From positions 1 through 42,210 of the forward strand of contig JAKQJC010000067.1 of NCBI GenBank assembly GCA_029561345.1: a stretch of DNA of 42,210 nt. Direction: 5' to 3'. The notes beneath the pieces are model-generated. The model worked only from the letters and a program-made list of their open reading frames with translations, made no database searches and had not been told where the DNA came from. The stretch comes from Chloroflexota bacterium (GTDB lineage: Bacteria; Chloroflexota; Anaerolineae; Anaerolineales; Anaerolineaceae). Below are positions 1 to 7,156 of the stretch, piece after piece (within the stretch, counting starts at the first letter, position 1; each line of letters begins with the position of its first letter). A program made the position numbers and the translations under genes.

Positions 1-183
1 GCGTCCGCTTCCTCATCCGTAGCGGAAAAGGAGTCTTTTTTGCATAATTTTTGGCGTCGACTGGCGGGTTGGCTCAGGCCAAAACCTGCTTTCAATCTTG
101 TGTTTGGTTGTTAAAGTACAACTTTTTGCAGAGGACTCAAAGATCGTTAATCACTGGAAATCATGATTGCAAAGGAGTATGCC

Positions 184-645
184 ATGGTTGGAAGTATTTC
201 AGGAATGCGCCCGATGATGCCGATGAATGAGGCTCGGAGCCTGACCACGGATCAAAAGAACAAGCTGCAGGAAATCCTGTCGAAGGTTGATCCGGAAAGC
301 ATCACGGCGAATGATGCCCAAGAGTTGTTTTCTGCCCTGGATGAGGCCGGAATTCGCGGCCCGGAGGTTCGCGATGCAATCAAGGCCGCCGGATTTGATG
401 CCGAGCAGCTCTGGTCGCTGGGGCATGACGGTCAGAAGCCGCCTCAGGGTCCGCCCCCAGGCGGAGGCCCTGGAGGGCCGGGCGGCGGCATGAATGTCAA
501 TATGAACAATCTGCAAACCTTGAAGGAAATTCTGAGCCAGTATGATCTTTCCAACCTTTCGGAAGATGATTCAAGCCAGCTGATGCAGCTGCTGAACAAG
601 GCCGGTTTGTTTACCCCGGGCAGCATGATTGATACCGGCGCTTAG
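184..645 (+). CDS. Small hypothetical protein with two helical repeats and a Gly/Pro linker
   Basis: A 153-residue protein that I cannot assign to a family. The start at 184 is chosen because AAGGAG lies six bases upstream; an in-frame ATG at 163 has no such site. The sequence shows two copies of a roughly 30-residue unit (residues 28-57 and 113-142) with the pattern L-x-E-I-L-S-x-x-D-x4-[TS]-x-[ND]-D-[AS]-x-x-L-x3-L-x-x-A-G. The units are separated by a Pro/Gly-rich linker at about residues 84-103 and preceded by a Met/Pro-rich N-terminus. There is no signal peptide or membrane segment, so it is probably cytoplasmic. The D-x4-[TS]-x-[ND]-D spacing recalls EF-hand-like helix-loop-helix units, but no canonical calcium loop is seen. 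It is monocistronic, with a strong terminator just downstream. Coding status is well supported; function is unknown. Confidence 0.8.
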   Translation: MVGSISGMRPMMPMNEARSLTTDQKNKLQEILSKVDPESITANDAQELFSALDEAGIRGPEVRDAIKAAGFDAEQLWSLGHDGQKPPQGPPPGGGPGGPGGGMNVNMNNLQTLKEILSQYDLSNLSEDDSSQLMQLLNKAGLFTPGSMIDTGA

Positions 646-679
646 CCAGCCATTCCAGCTAATCTGTTGATCACTTCTT

Positions 680-720
680 CCTGCGGCCAGCCCAGCCTGG
701 CCGCAGGATTTTTTTCTTTT
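680..720 (+). terminator. Rho-independent terminator
   Basis: A perfect 11-bp inverted repeat (680-690 with 697-707), loop of six bases, followed by a T-rich tract at 709-720. It sits 35 bases after the stop of the gene ending at 645. Confidence 0.92.
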
Positions 721-748
721 CCCGGCCGCAACCACAGCCCAGAACGCA

Positions 749-780
749 GCAGCCCTTCACCGGGGGCGGCGAAGGGCTGC
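749..780. repeat. Perfect inverted repeat without T-tract
   Basis: Ten-bp arms GCAGCCCTTC (749-758) and GAAGGGCTGC (771-780) around a 12-base G/C-rich loop, 53 bases beyond the 3' end of the thioredoxin reductase gene. No T-run follows on either strand, so it may be a transcript-stabilising hairpin or a factor-dependent terminator for the minus-strand operon. Confidence 0.6.
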
Positions 781-832
781 ACAACACCTTGCGAACCGAT
801 TGCCAGCAAGGTCACCAGGGGAGGGGGCATGT

Positions 833-1762
833 TCAGCCGAGTTTTTCCAGATAGCGGATGGCCTGCATGGCTGCGGCAACTCCCATGCCAGCCGAGGTGG
901 CTACCTGGCGGTAATGGGGATCGGCGGCCTCACCGGCGGCAAAGACGCCGGGAATGTTGGTTTCCATGGTCACGCCGGTGCGGATAAAACCGCGTTCGTC
1001 CATATCGATCTGGCCTTTGAAAAGCTCGGTGTTGGGGGTGTGGCCGATGAAGATGAACAGGCCGTCGGTGGCGTGCTCGGTTTCTTCGCCGGTTTTTACG
1101 TTGCCCAGCCGCAAAGCCTTGAGGGCCTGATCGCCGGTGATTTCGGTGATGATGCTGTTGAGGATGAAGTGGATTTTGGGGTTTTCCTGAGCGCGGCGCT
1201 GCAGCAGGGCGCTGGCGCGGAAGCCTTCGCGGCGGTGGATGATGGTGACGGAGGCAGCATAGCGGGTGAGGAAAAGGGCTTCCTCAAAGGCGCTGTCGCC
1301 GCCGCCCACCACGCAGACATGCTTTTCGCGGAAGAAATAACCGTCGCAGGTGGCGCAGTAGGACACGCCGCGGCCGGTGAATTCTTTTTCGCCGGGCACC
1401 TGCAGCAGCACCGGCGAAGCCCCCGTGGCGATGATGAGGGTTTCACAGGCATAGGTGCGGCCGTAGGTGCTGACTTTGAAGGGGCGCTGTGAAAGGTCCA
1501 CTTTTGTGGCACTGTCAAATTCCATCCGCGCGCCGAATTTTTCGGCCTGTTTTTGAATGGCTTCGCCGAGGGCGTCTCCGCCGATGCCATCCGGGAAGCC
1601 AGGGTAGTTTTCAATGAGGTGGGTGAGGGAGGCCTGACCGTGCAGGGTCATGCCGCTGAGCACCAGCGGGGCCAGTTCGGCGCGGGCGGCGTAGAGCGCG
1701 GCTGAAAGACCGGCCGGGCCTGAGCCGAGGATGAGGACTTTTTGTGCGGGTTCATCAGTCAT
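833..1762 (-). CDS. trxB: Thioredoxin reductase (NADPH, FAD-dependent)
   Basis: A 309-residue flavoprotein of the length usual for low-molecular-weight thioredoxin reductases, which pass electrons from NADPH via FAD to thioredoxin in the cytoplasm. Visible motifs: FAD-binding GSGPAG near residue 13, the redox-active CATC (Cys136, Cys139), the NADPH-binding GGGDSA at 153-158, and a C-terminal FAD motif with YRQVATSAG. Where many family members have G-D-V in the C-terminal FAD motif this one has G-E-A, and the FAD-domain G-G-Q is H-G-Q; both are mild departures. GGAG lies eight bases before the ATG. It starts 32 bases after the aminotransferase stop and is probably cotranscribed with it. A related ferredoxin- or NADH-dependent reductase cannot be excluded. 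Confidence 0.92.
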   Translation of the reverse strand: MTDEPAQKVLILGSGPAGLSAALYAARAELAPLVLSGMTLHGQASLTHLIENYPGFPDGIGGDALGEAIQKQAEKFGARMEFDSATKVDLSQRPFKVSTYGRTYACETLIIATGASPVLLQVPGEKEFTGRGVSYCATCDGYFFREKHVCVVGGGDSAFEEALFLTRYAASVTIIHRREGFRASALLQRRAQENPKIHFILNSIITEITGDQALKALRLGNVKTGEETEHATDGLFIFIGHTPNTELFKGQIDMDERGFIRTGVTMETNIPGVFAAGEAADPHYRQVATSAGMGVAAAMQAIRYLEKLG

Positions 1763-1794
1763 GGCAGAATCTCCGGATGAAAAGGAACACCTGC

Positions 1795-3141
1795 TCAGGC
1801 CAGGCTTTGATCGGCGAGGGTCAGGGCTTCGTCGAGGGCATTGAAGCCTTCGGCAAGCTGCTTTTCGTTGATGATCAGGGGCGGGATGATCAGGATGGTG
1901 TGCCAGTGGAGGTAAAGGAACACGCCGCGATCCATCAGGAAATTGCGGATGGCGGTCATGATGGGGCTGGAACCGTTAAAGGGCACCAGGGGCTCGCGGG
2001 TTTCGCGGTTTTTCACCAGTTCGATGATGCCAAAGAGGCCAATGGAGCGTACCTCGCCCACGGAAGGATGGCGTTCGACCAGCTCGGCCAGCATATCAGC
2101 CATGACCTTGCCCATGGCCGCGGAATTTTCGACCAGCTTTTCATCACGCATCACTTCGATGTTGGCGATGGCGGCAGCCAGAGAAACCGGGTGACCGTTG
2201 TAGGTGAGACCGCCCTGGTAGACTTTATCCTTGAAGTGCTCGAAAATGTGCGGGCGCATGGCCACTGCGCCGAGGGGCGCATAACCAGAGGTGAGGCCCT
2301 TGGCCATGGTCATGAGATCGGGCACCACGTCCCATTGATCCACGGCAAACCAGCGGCCGGTGCGGCCAAAACCGCTCATCACTTCATCAGCGATCATCTG
2401 AATGCCATATTTATCGCACAGGGCGCGTACGCCCTGCATATAACCGGCCGGGGGAATGATGATGCCGTTGGTGCCGGTGACGCTTTCCATGAGAATGGCC
2501 GCGATGGACTGCGGGCCTTCATAGAGGATGATCTCTTCGAGGTGGTTGAGGTAATCCTGGCAGAATTCCGCTTCGGAAATGTTGGGGTTGGTGCGGTGGA
2601 AGGTGGAGCGGTAGCGATAGGGATCGAGGAAATGCACCACGCCCGGCATGACGGTGGGTTCCCAGGCCACGCGGCGCGGATCGCCGGAGGCTGCCACAGC
2701 ACCGTAGGTGGCGCCGTGATAGGAGCGGTAGCGTGCCAGAATTTTGGGGCGGCCGGTGTAAGCGCGGGCCATTTTGATGGCATTTTCGTTGGCTTCGGCG
2801 CCGCCGAGGGTATAGAGAAAGTGGTTCAGGTCGCCCGGGGTGACCTCAGAGAGCAGTTTGCCCAGCACAGCGCGCGGGCGGGTGGCCATGCCGGGGCCGG
2901 CAAAGGGCAGCTCGCGGATTTGCTCGATCATGGCGTTCATCACGCGCTGGTTGCCGTGACCGATGTTGACACACATCACCATTGAGTTGAAATCGAGGTA
3001 ACGCTTGCCGTTCACATCCCAAAAATAGACGCCTTCAGCCTTTTTTACCGGAATGGGAGAAACCTTGCCCTGAGCGGACCAGGTCCAGAAGTTGTGTTCC
3101 ATTGAGAGGGGAAGAATATCATTATCTGAACAATCAAACAT
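1795..3141 (-). CDS. Class III PLP-dependent aminotransferase
   Basis: A 448-residue fold-type I, subgroup III (omega-type) transaminase. The PLP lysine is K281 in the context TMAKGLTSGY, and the pyridine-ring Asp is D252 in IADEVMSGFGRTG. The N-terminal segment with NIGHG near residues 59-63 and the phosphate-binding GGAEANENAIK near 113-123 are typical. The overall pattern most resembles taurine-pyruvate or beta-alanine/omega-amino acid-pyruvate aminotransferases, but the substrate cannot be fixed from sequence alone. The start is supported by GGAGG six bases upstream of the ATG. It is the first gene of a two-gene minus operon with thioredoxin reductase, and divergent from the M20 peptidase gene across an 88-bp gap. 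Confidence 0.9.
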   Translation of the reverse strand: MFDCSDNDILPLSMEHNFWTWSAQGKVSPIPVKKAEGVYFWDVNGKRYLDFNSMVMCVNIGHGNQRVMNAMIEQIRELPFAGPGMATRPRAVLGKLLSEVTPGDLNHFLYTLGGAEANENAIKMARAYTGRPKILARYRSYHGATYGAVAASGDPRRVAWEPTVMPGVVHFLDPYRYRSTFHRTNPNISEAEFCQDYLNHLEEIILYEGPQSIAAILMESVTGTNGIIIPPAGYMQGVRALCDKYGIQMIADEVMSGFGRTGRWFAVDQWDVVPDLMTMAKGLTSGYAPLGAVAMRPHIFEHFKDKVYQGGLTYNGHPVSLAAAIANIEVMRDEKLVENSAAMGKVMADMLAELVERHPSVGEVRSIGLFGIIELVKNRETREPLVPFNGSSPIMTAIRNFLMDRGVFLYLHWHTILIIPPLIINEKQLAEGFNALDEALTLADQSLA

Positions 3142-3188
3142 AGTGCCTCCAGTTAGTTAAATCCTATCATAAAACCGCGAATATGGCA

Positions 3189-3194
3189 TATAAT
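3189..3194 (+). promoter_or_regulatory. Candidate -10 box for the peptidase-led operon
   Basis: A perfect TATAAT in the divergent gap, 35 bases before the ATG at 3230. No good -35 box is visible at 16-18 bp upstream, so only the -10 element is claimed. Confidence 0.45.
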
Positions 3195-3229
3195 CAGGAT
3201 ACTTCTAACAGGAGAATGGGAAGAAAAAC

Positions 3230-4606
3230 ATGGATTTTTTGACAAAAGCAATCTCATATTTAAAGGTGAATGAAGAACGCTTTCTGGAAGAATTGAAGGA
3301 GATCTGTACCATTCCATCCGTCTCAACCAGCCCGGCGCATGAAACAGACATGCTCAAAACCGCTGAAACTCTGGCAGCGCATATGCGCCGGATTGGCCTG
3401 TCGAACGTGCAGGTGATTGCCACCCAGCGGCATCCGGTGGTCTATGGCGAAAGCCTGGCTGGCAAACCGGGCCAGCCGGTGGTGCTGGTTTATGGACATT
3501 ATGATGTACAGCCGGCCGAACCGTTGGAACTCTGGCGCACGCCGGCTTTTGAGCCAACCCTGCGCGGCGATGAACTGGTGGCCCGCGGTGCATCAGACAT
3601 GAAGGGACAGGTGATGGCCAGCCTGAACGCCGTCGAAGCATTGCTGCAAAACGGCCCCCTGCCGGTGAATGTCAAATTCATGATCGAAGGTGAGGAAGAA
3701 ATTGGCTCGCCGAGCCTGCCAAAGTTCCTGCGGGACCATAAAGAGCTGCTGGCCTGCGACGTGGTTTTTAACCCGGATGCCGGGATGATTTCGCCGGAAT
3801 GCCCGACCATCGTGTACGGCCTGCGGGGCCTGGCTTATTTTGAACTGCGGGTTTCAGGCCCGGAACACGATTTGCATTCAGGTGTTTTTGGCGGGGTGGT
3901 TCACAATCCGGCGCAGGCGCTGTGCGAACTGGTGGCCGGGATGCATGATGCAGAGGGGCGCATCACCCTGCCCGGTTTTTACGACAGCGTGGCAGCACTG
4001 GATTCCGCTGAACGCGAAGAGATGGCCAGCCTACCGGTGGATGAAGCCTACTATCAGAAGCAAGCAGGCGTGCCCGCGCTGTGGGGTGAGGCCGGGTTCA
4101 GCGCCGTGGAAAGGGTGGGAGGCCGCCCTTCACTGGATGTCAACGGCATCTATTCCGGCTTCACGGGCTCCGGCTCGAAAACAGTGATCCCGGCCGCGGC
4201 CATGGCAAAAATTTCCATGCGCCTGGTTCCCAACCAGCGTCCGGACGAGGTTTATGAGCAGTTTATTGCCTATCTTGAAAAAAAGGCTCCGCCAACCATC
4301 CGTTGGGAACTGATTCCCATGCCGGGTGGACCGGCCTGCATGGTCAGTCGGGACCTGCCTGCCGTGACGGCGCTGGAGCAGGCACTCAAAACCGTCTGGC
4401 AGCAGCCCGTCTGCTACAAGCGCGAGGGGGGCAGCGTGCCGGTGGTGACGGAGATGCAGGAGATTTTAAACGTCGAATCTGTGCTGACCGGTTTTGGTCT
4501 GCCGGATGATCAAATTCACGGGCCGAATGAACGTCTGCACCTGCCAACCTGGCGGCGCGGCACGGAAGCCCTGGTACATTTCTTTATTAATATGGGACAG
4601 TCATGA
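3230..4606 (+). CDS. M20 family metallo-dipeptidase
   Basis: A 458-residue zinc-dependent exopeptidase of the M20 family (dipeptidase/ArgE/CPG2 group, closest in layout to the PepV/CNDP-like dipeptidases). Metal ligands and catalytic residues are visible: H90 and D92 in GHYDVQP, D123 in RGASDMKG, the catalytic/general-base pair E155-E156 in GEEEIGS, D183 in NPDAG, and a C-terminal H in LHLPTW. The lid or dimerisation domain with DLHSG lies near residues 213-217. It should hydrolyse dipeptides or acylated amino acids in the cytoplasm; no signal peptide is present. A purine-rich GGGAAG precedes the ATG. It opens the eight-gene plus operon; its stop overlaps the next start as ATGA. Confidence 0.92.
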   Translation: MDFLTKAISYLKVNEERFLEELKEICTIPSVSTSPAHETDMLKTAETLAAHMRRIGLSNVQVIATQRHPVVYGESLAGKPGQPVVLVYGHYDVQPAEPLELWRTPAFEPTLRGDELVARGASDMKGQVMASLNAVEALLQNGPLPVNVKFMIEGEEEIGSPSLPKFLRDHKELLACDVVFNPDAGMISPECPTIVYGLRGLAYFELRVSGPEHDLHSGVFGGVVHNPAQALCELVAGMHDAEGRITLPGFYDSVAALDSAEREEMASLPVDEAYYQKQAGVPALWGEAGFSAVERVGGRPSLDVNGIYSGFTGSGSKTVIPAAAMAKISMRLVPNQRPDEVYEQFIAYLEKKAPPTIRWELIPMPGGPACMVSRDLPAVTALEQALKTVWQQPVCYKREGGSVPVVTEMQEILNVESVLTGFGLPDDQIHGPNERLHLPTWRRGTEALVHFFINMGQS

Positions 4607-5493
4607 AAGATCGCTTACCTTCTTACGGCGGCCAGGCACTCATCGAAGGCGTGATGATGCGCGGCTCTAAAAATGTGGCCCTGGCCATGCGTTCTCCGGA
4701 CGGCTCGATTGTGATTCAGACCGAATCATTGGGTGGAATCTACAAAAGCTGGGTGGCGCGGGTGCCTTTTGTGCGCGGATTGATTTTGCTGTGGGATTCG
4801 CTGGTGCTGGGCATGCGCATGCTGACCATTTCAGCCAACCTGCAGGGTGAAGAAGATGAAAAGCTGGAAGGCCCGGCGCTTTACGGCACCCTGGCCGTGT
4901 CCATCATCATTGCGGTGGCGCTGTTCATGCTTTTACCGGCTGCCATTGGGCAGCTTGCCGAGAGCTGGCTGGGCTGGAATGCCTGGTGGAGCAATTTGCT
5001 GGAAGGGCTGTCGCGCCTGGCCATTGTGATTGGCTATATCTGGGCGGTGGGCCTGGTGCCGGATGTGCGGCGGGTGTTTGCCTATCACGGCGCAGAACAC
5101 AAGACCATCAATGCTTTTGAAGCTGGCGAAGAGCTGACTCCGGAGAAAGTGGCTGCCTATTCGGTGGAACATCCGCGCTGCGGCACGGCCTTTTTGCTGA
5201 CCCTGGTGCTGCTTTCGGTGATTTTGTTTGCTTTGCTGGGGCCGCTGCCGCCGGCGGTTCGCCTGGGCAGCCGCATCCTCCTATTGCCGCTGCTGGCAGG
5301 GGCGGCTTATGAATATATCCGCCTGACCGCGCGCCACCTGGGTTCGCCGTTGGTGAAGATGCTGGTGAAACCCAACCTGGCCCTGCAGCACCTGACCACC
5401 CGCGAACCTTCGCTGGATATGCTGGAAGTTTCCATCGCCGCCTTTAAGGCCATGTACGAAAAGGAGAACGACGCCCCTGTACCCGTGCCATGA
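4603..5493 (+). CDS. DUF1385 family membrane protein (YqhQ-like)
   Basis: A 296-residue protein with the family signature GGQALIEGVMMRG near the N-terminus, and YHGAEHKTINAFE and EHPRCGTAFLL motifs with conserved His and Cys residues in the middle. Hydrophobic segments near residues 88-110, 128-150, 197-220 and 225-242 predict an integral membrane protein. DUF1385 proteins such as Bacillus YqhQ have no settled biochemical role; the conserved His/Glu/Cys residues suggest metal binding, which is inference. The start overlaps the peptidase stop by four bases (ATGA) and its own stop overlaps the comEA-like start in the same way, so it is translationally coupled within the operon. Confidence 0.9.
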   Translation: MKDRLPSYGGQALIEGVMMRGSKNVALAMRSPDGSIVIQTESLGGIYKSWVARVPFVRGLILLWDSLVLGMRMLTISANLQGEEDEKLEGPALYGTLAVSIIIAVALFMLLPAAIGQLAESWLGWNAWWSNLLEGLSRLAIVIGYIWAVGLVPDVRRVFAYHGAEHKTINAFEAGEELTPEKVAAYSVEHPRCGTAFLLTLVLLSVILFALLGPLPPAVRLGSRILLLPLLAGAAYEYIRLTARHLGSPLVKMLVKPNLALQHLTTREPSLDMLEVSIAAFKAMYEKENDAPVPVP

Positions 5494-6050
5494 AAAGCTG
5501 GCATTTGCTTGCCCTCGGAATTGTGCTTGGTTTGCTGGCCGCAGGCGTGGTCGCGGTGGCCATCAGCCCGCCGCGCGGGCAGCCTATCATGCTGACCCCG
5601 CCGCCAAGCCCTGCACCGTTGATGGTGCATGTGACCGGAGCGGTTGAAAACCCGGGGGTCTATGCCCTGCCAGCCGGCAGCCGCCTGCAGGATGCCATCA
5701 ATGCGGCTGGCGGTCTGTTGCCGGGGGCCAAGGCCGATCAATTGAACCTGGCCAGCCCGGTGAAAGACGGTGAACGGGTGTTTGTGCCGGTGCCGGCGGC
5801 CACCCTGCCGGCGCGTTCTGTTCAGATATGGGATACGCCAGCGCCAACTCTGGCAGGTGTGTTGAACATCAACACGGCCACGGTTGAAGAATTGGACGGT
5901 TTGCCGGGCATTGGTCCAAGCAAAGCTGAGGCCATTATCCAATACCGGCAGCAAAACGGCCTGTTCACCGATATTGAACAGCTCAAAAATGTGCCTGGCA
6001 TTGGCGAGAGTATTTTCAGTCAAATTAAAGACCGGGTGACGGTGCAATAA
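5490..6050 (+). CDS. comEA: ComEA-like DNA-binding competence protein (SLBB + helix-hairpin-helix)
   Basis: A 186-residue protein with one N-terminal membrane anchor (residues 5-25), a Pro-rich spacer, a SLBB-like domain at about 45-103 (with HVTGAVENPGVYAL), and a C-terminal double helix-hairpin-helix at about 124-186 (LNINTATVEELDGLPGIG and the second hairpin VPGIG). This is the standard ComEA layout: a membrane-tethered receptor that binds double-stranded DNA during uptake. The start overlaps the upstream stop (ATGA). ComEC is not in the window. Whether the organism is competent cannot be judged; ComEA-like proteins are widespread in non-competent bacteria too. Confidence 0.88.
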   Translation: MKSWHLLALGIVLGLLAAGVVAVAISPPRGQPIMLTPPPSPAPLMVHVTGAVENPGVYALPAGSRLQDAINAAGGLLPGAKADQLNLASPVKDGERVFVPVPAATLPARSVQIWDTPAPTLAGVLNINTATVEELDGLPGIGPSKAEAIIQYRQQNGLFTDIEQLKNVPGIGESIFSQIKDRVTVQ

Positions 6051-6715
6051 TGAATGAACCTTACCATAGAAGCATCACAAAAAAAGCCTGCGCAGATAGG
6101 ATGAGTCCGGCAGCCCTGCGATCGGTGGTGGCGGGCAACCTCTGGCAAGATTTTGTCACGGGACAGGTGGGGCATCCGGAATATCATTTCACCGATATTC
6201 CGATGACAGCCTGCCTGGCTTATGTGGAACGGGAACACCAGCTGGCTTTACGCGCCTTAAGGCGGGGTTATCCGCGGTTGGCGCGGCATGCGTTTGGCCG
6301 CCTGAGCCACGCGGTGCAGGATTTTTATGCGCATAGCAACTATGTCCAGCTCTGGGTGGAAGCCCACCCGGACGGCGTTCAGCCTGAACCGCTGGAGGAA
6401 GCGGTGCTGCGCCACCCCAGGCTGCATCTTGCGCGCACCTACCCGATTGAATTCCTCTGCTGGCTGCCCGGCTGGGATTTATTGATGAAACGCTTTTTGG
6501 CGCCCGATTCGCACACCTGGATGAACCTGGATACGCCCAAAAGCCTGGGCTGCCGGCATCCGCGCGCCTTTGAACTGGCTGTGCGCGCAGCCGAACTGCG
6601 AACCAGAACTGAACTGGACCATTTATTGGCCCTGATTGGGGCGGAATTGGGTGAACCCGGTCTGTCCCTGTTTTTAGATCAAGGAGAATCACATGGAACC
6701 CAAACAAAAAATTGA
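6050..6715 (+). CDS. Zinc-dependent phospholipase C / HET-C-like protein
   Basis: A 221-residue His-rich protein. The central segment GRLSHAVQDFYAHSNYV (83-99) matches the H-x3-D-x3-H metal-binding core of the S1/P1 nuclease-phospholipase C superfamily, as found in HET-C-type proteins; further possible ligands are H6, H42 and H46. No signal peptide is seen, unlike secreted phospholipase C enzymes, so the site of action and substrate are uncertain. The ATG overlaps the last base of the comEA stop codon (TAATG), and the C-terminus overlaps the next gene by 23 bases, so it is firmly embedded in the operon. The metal-site assignment is good; the reaction (phosphodiesterase on lipid or nucleic acid) is inference. 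Confidence 0.72.
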   Translation: MNEPYHRSITKKACADRMSPAALRSVVAGNLWQDFVTGQVGHPEYHFTDIPMTACLAYVEREHQLALRALRRGYPRLARHAFGRLSHAVQDFYAHSNYVQLWVEAHPDGVQPEPLEEAVLRHPRLHLARTYPIEFLCWLPGWDLLMKRFLAPDSHTWMNLDTPKSLGCRHPRAFELAVRAAELRTRTELDHLLALIGAELGEPGLSLFLDQGESHGTQTKN

Positions 6716-7145
6716 AACTGCCCTGCAAGACGCCATGCGCGCCAAAGATGAAGCTCGCAAGCGCACCCTGCGCATGGTGCTGGCCGCCGTCAAGCTGGCT
6801 GAGGTTGAAAAACACGGCCCTATTGACGAGGCCGGTCTGCTTTCCATTTTGCAAAAAGAGGTCAAGAATCGTCACGAATCCATTCAGGACGCCCAAAAAG
6901 CCGGACGGCCTGATTTACTTCCAGATTTGGAAGCTGAGATTGCCATTTTGAATGAATACCTGCCCAAGCAGCTTTCCCGGGAAGAAGTGACAGCTCTGGC
7001 TCAGGCAGCCATCGCCGAAGTGGGTGCCGTTTCTCCAGCGGATATGGGCAAGGTGATGAAGGTGCTGGTGCCGCGCGTGCAGAGTCAGGCCCCTGGCGAC
7101 CTGGTGAGCCAGGTGGTGCGCGGACTGCTGCAGCCAAAAGCCTGA
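6693..7145 (+). CDS. yqeY: GatB/YqeY domain protein
   Basis: A 150-residue protein of the typical YqeY length and pattern: N-terminal helices with DAMRAKDEARKRTLRMVLAAVK, then EYLPKQLSREEV and a C-terminal MGKVMKVLVPRV segment. The domain is shared with the tail of GatB, where it contacts tRNA during transamidation; stand-alone YqeY proteins have a poorly defined, probably tRNA-related role. AAGGAG six bases before the ATG fixes the start, even though it lies inside the 3' end of the previous gene. Eleven bases separate it from the 7TM-HD gene. Confidence 0.92.
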   Translation: MEPKQKIETALQDAMRAKDEARKRTLRMVLAAVKLAEVEKHGPIDEAGLLSILQKEVKNRHESIQDAQKAGRPDLLPDLEAEIAILNEYLPKQLSREEVTALAQAAIAEVGAVSPADMGKVMKVLVPRVQSQAPGDLVSQVVRGLLQPKA

Positions 7146-7156
7146 ACCATCTCAGC

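Noticed and set aside
749..780. Intrinsic terminator for thioredoxin reductase
   Set aside because: The hairpin is perfect but neither strand has a T-run after it, so I list it only as an inverted repeat.
1744..2985. Long plus-strand frame of 413 codons opposite the aminotransferase
   Set aside because: It is the antisense shadow of a clear class III aminotransferase; its Gly/His/Ala-rich translation has no domain logic. The same holds for the long antisense frames at 34052-35053, 35117-36052 and 37099-38205.
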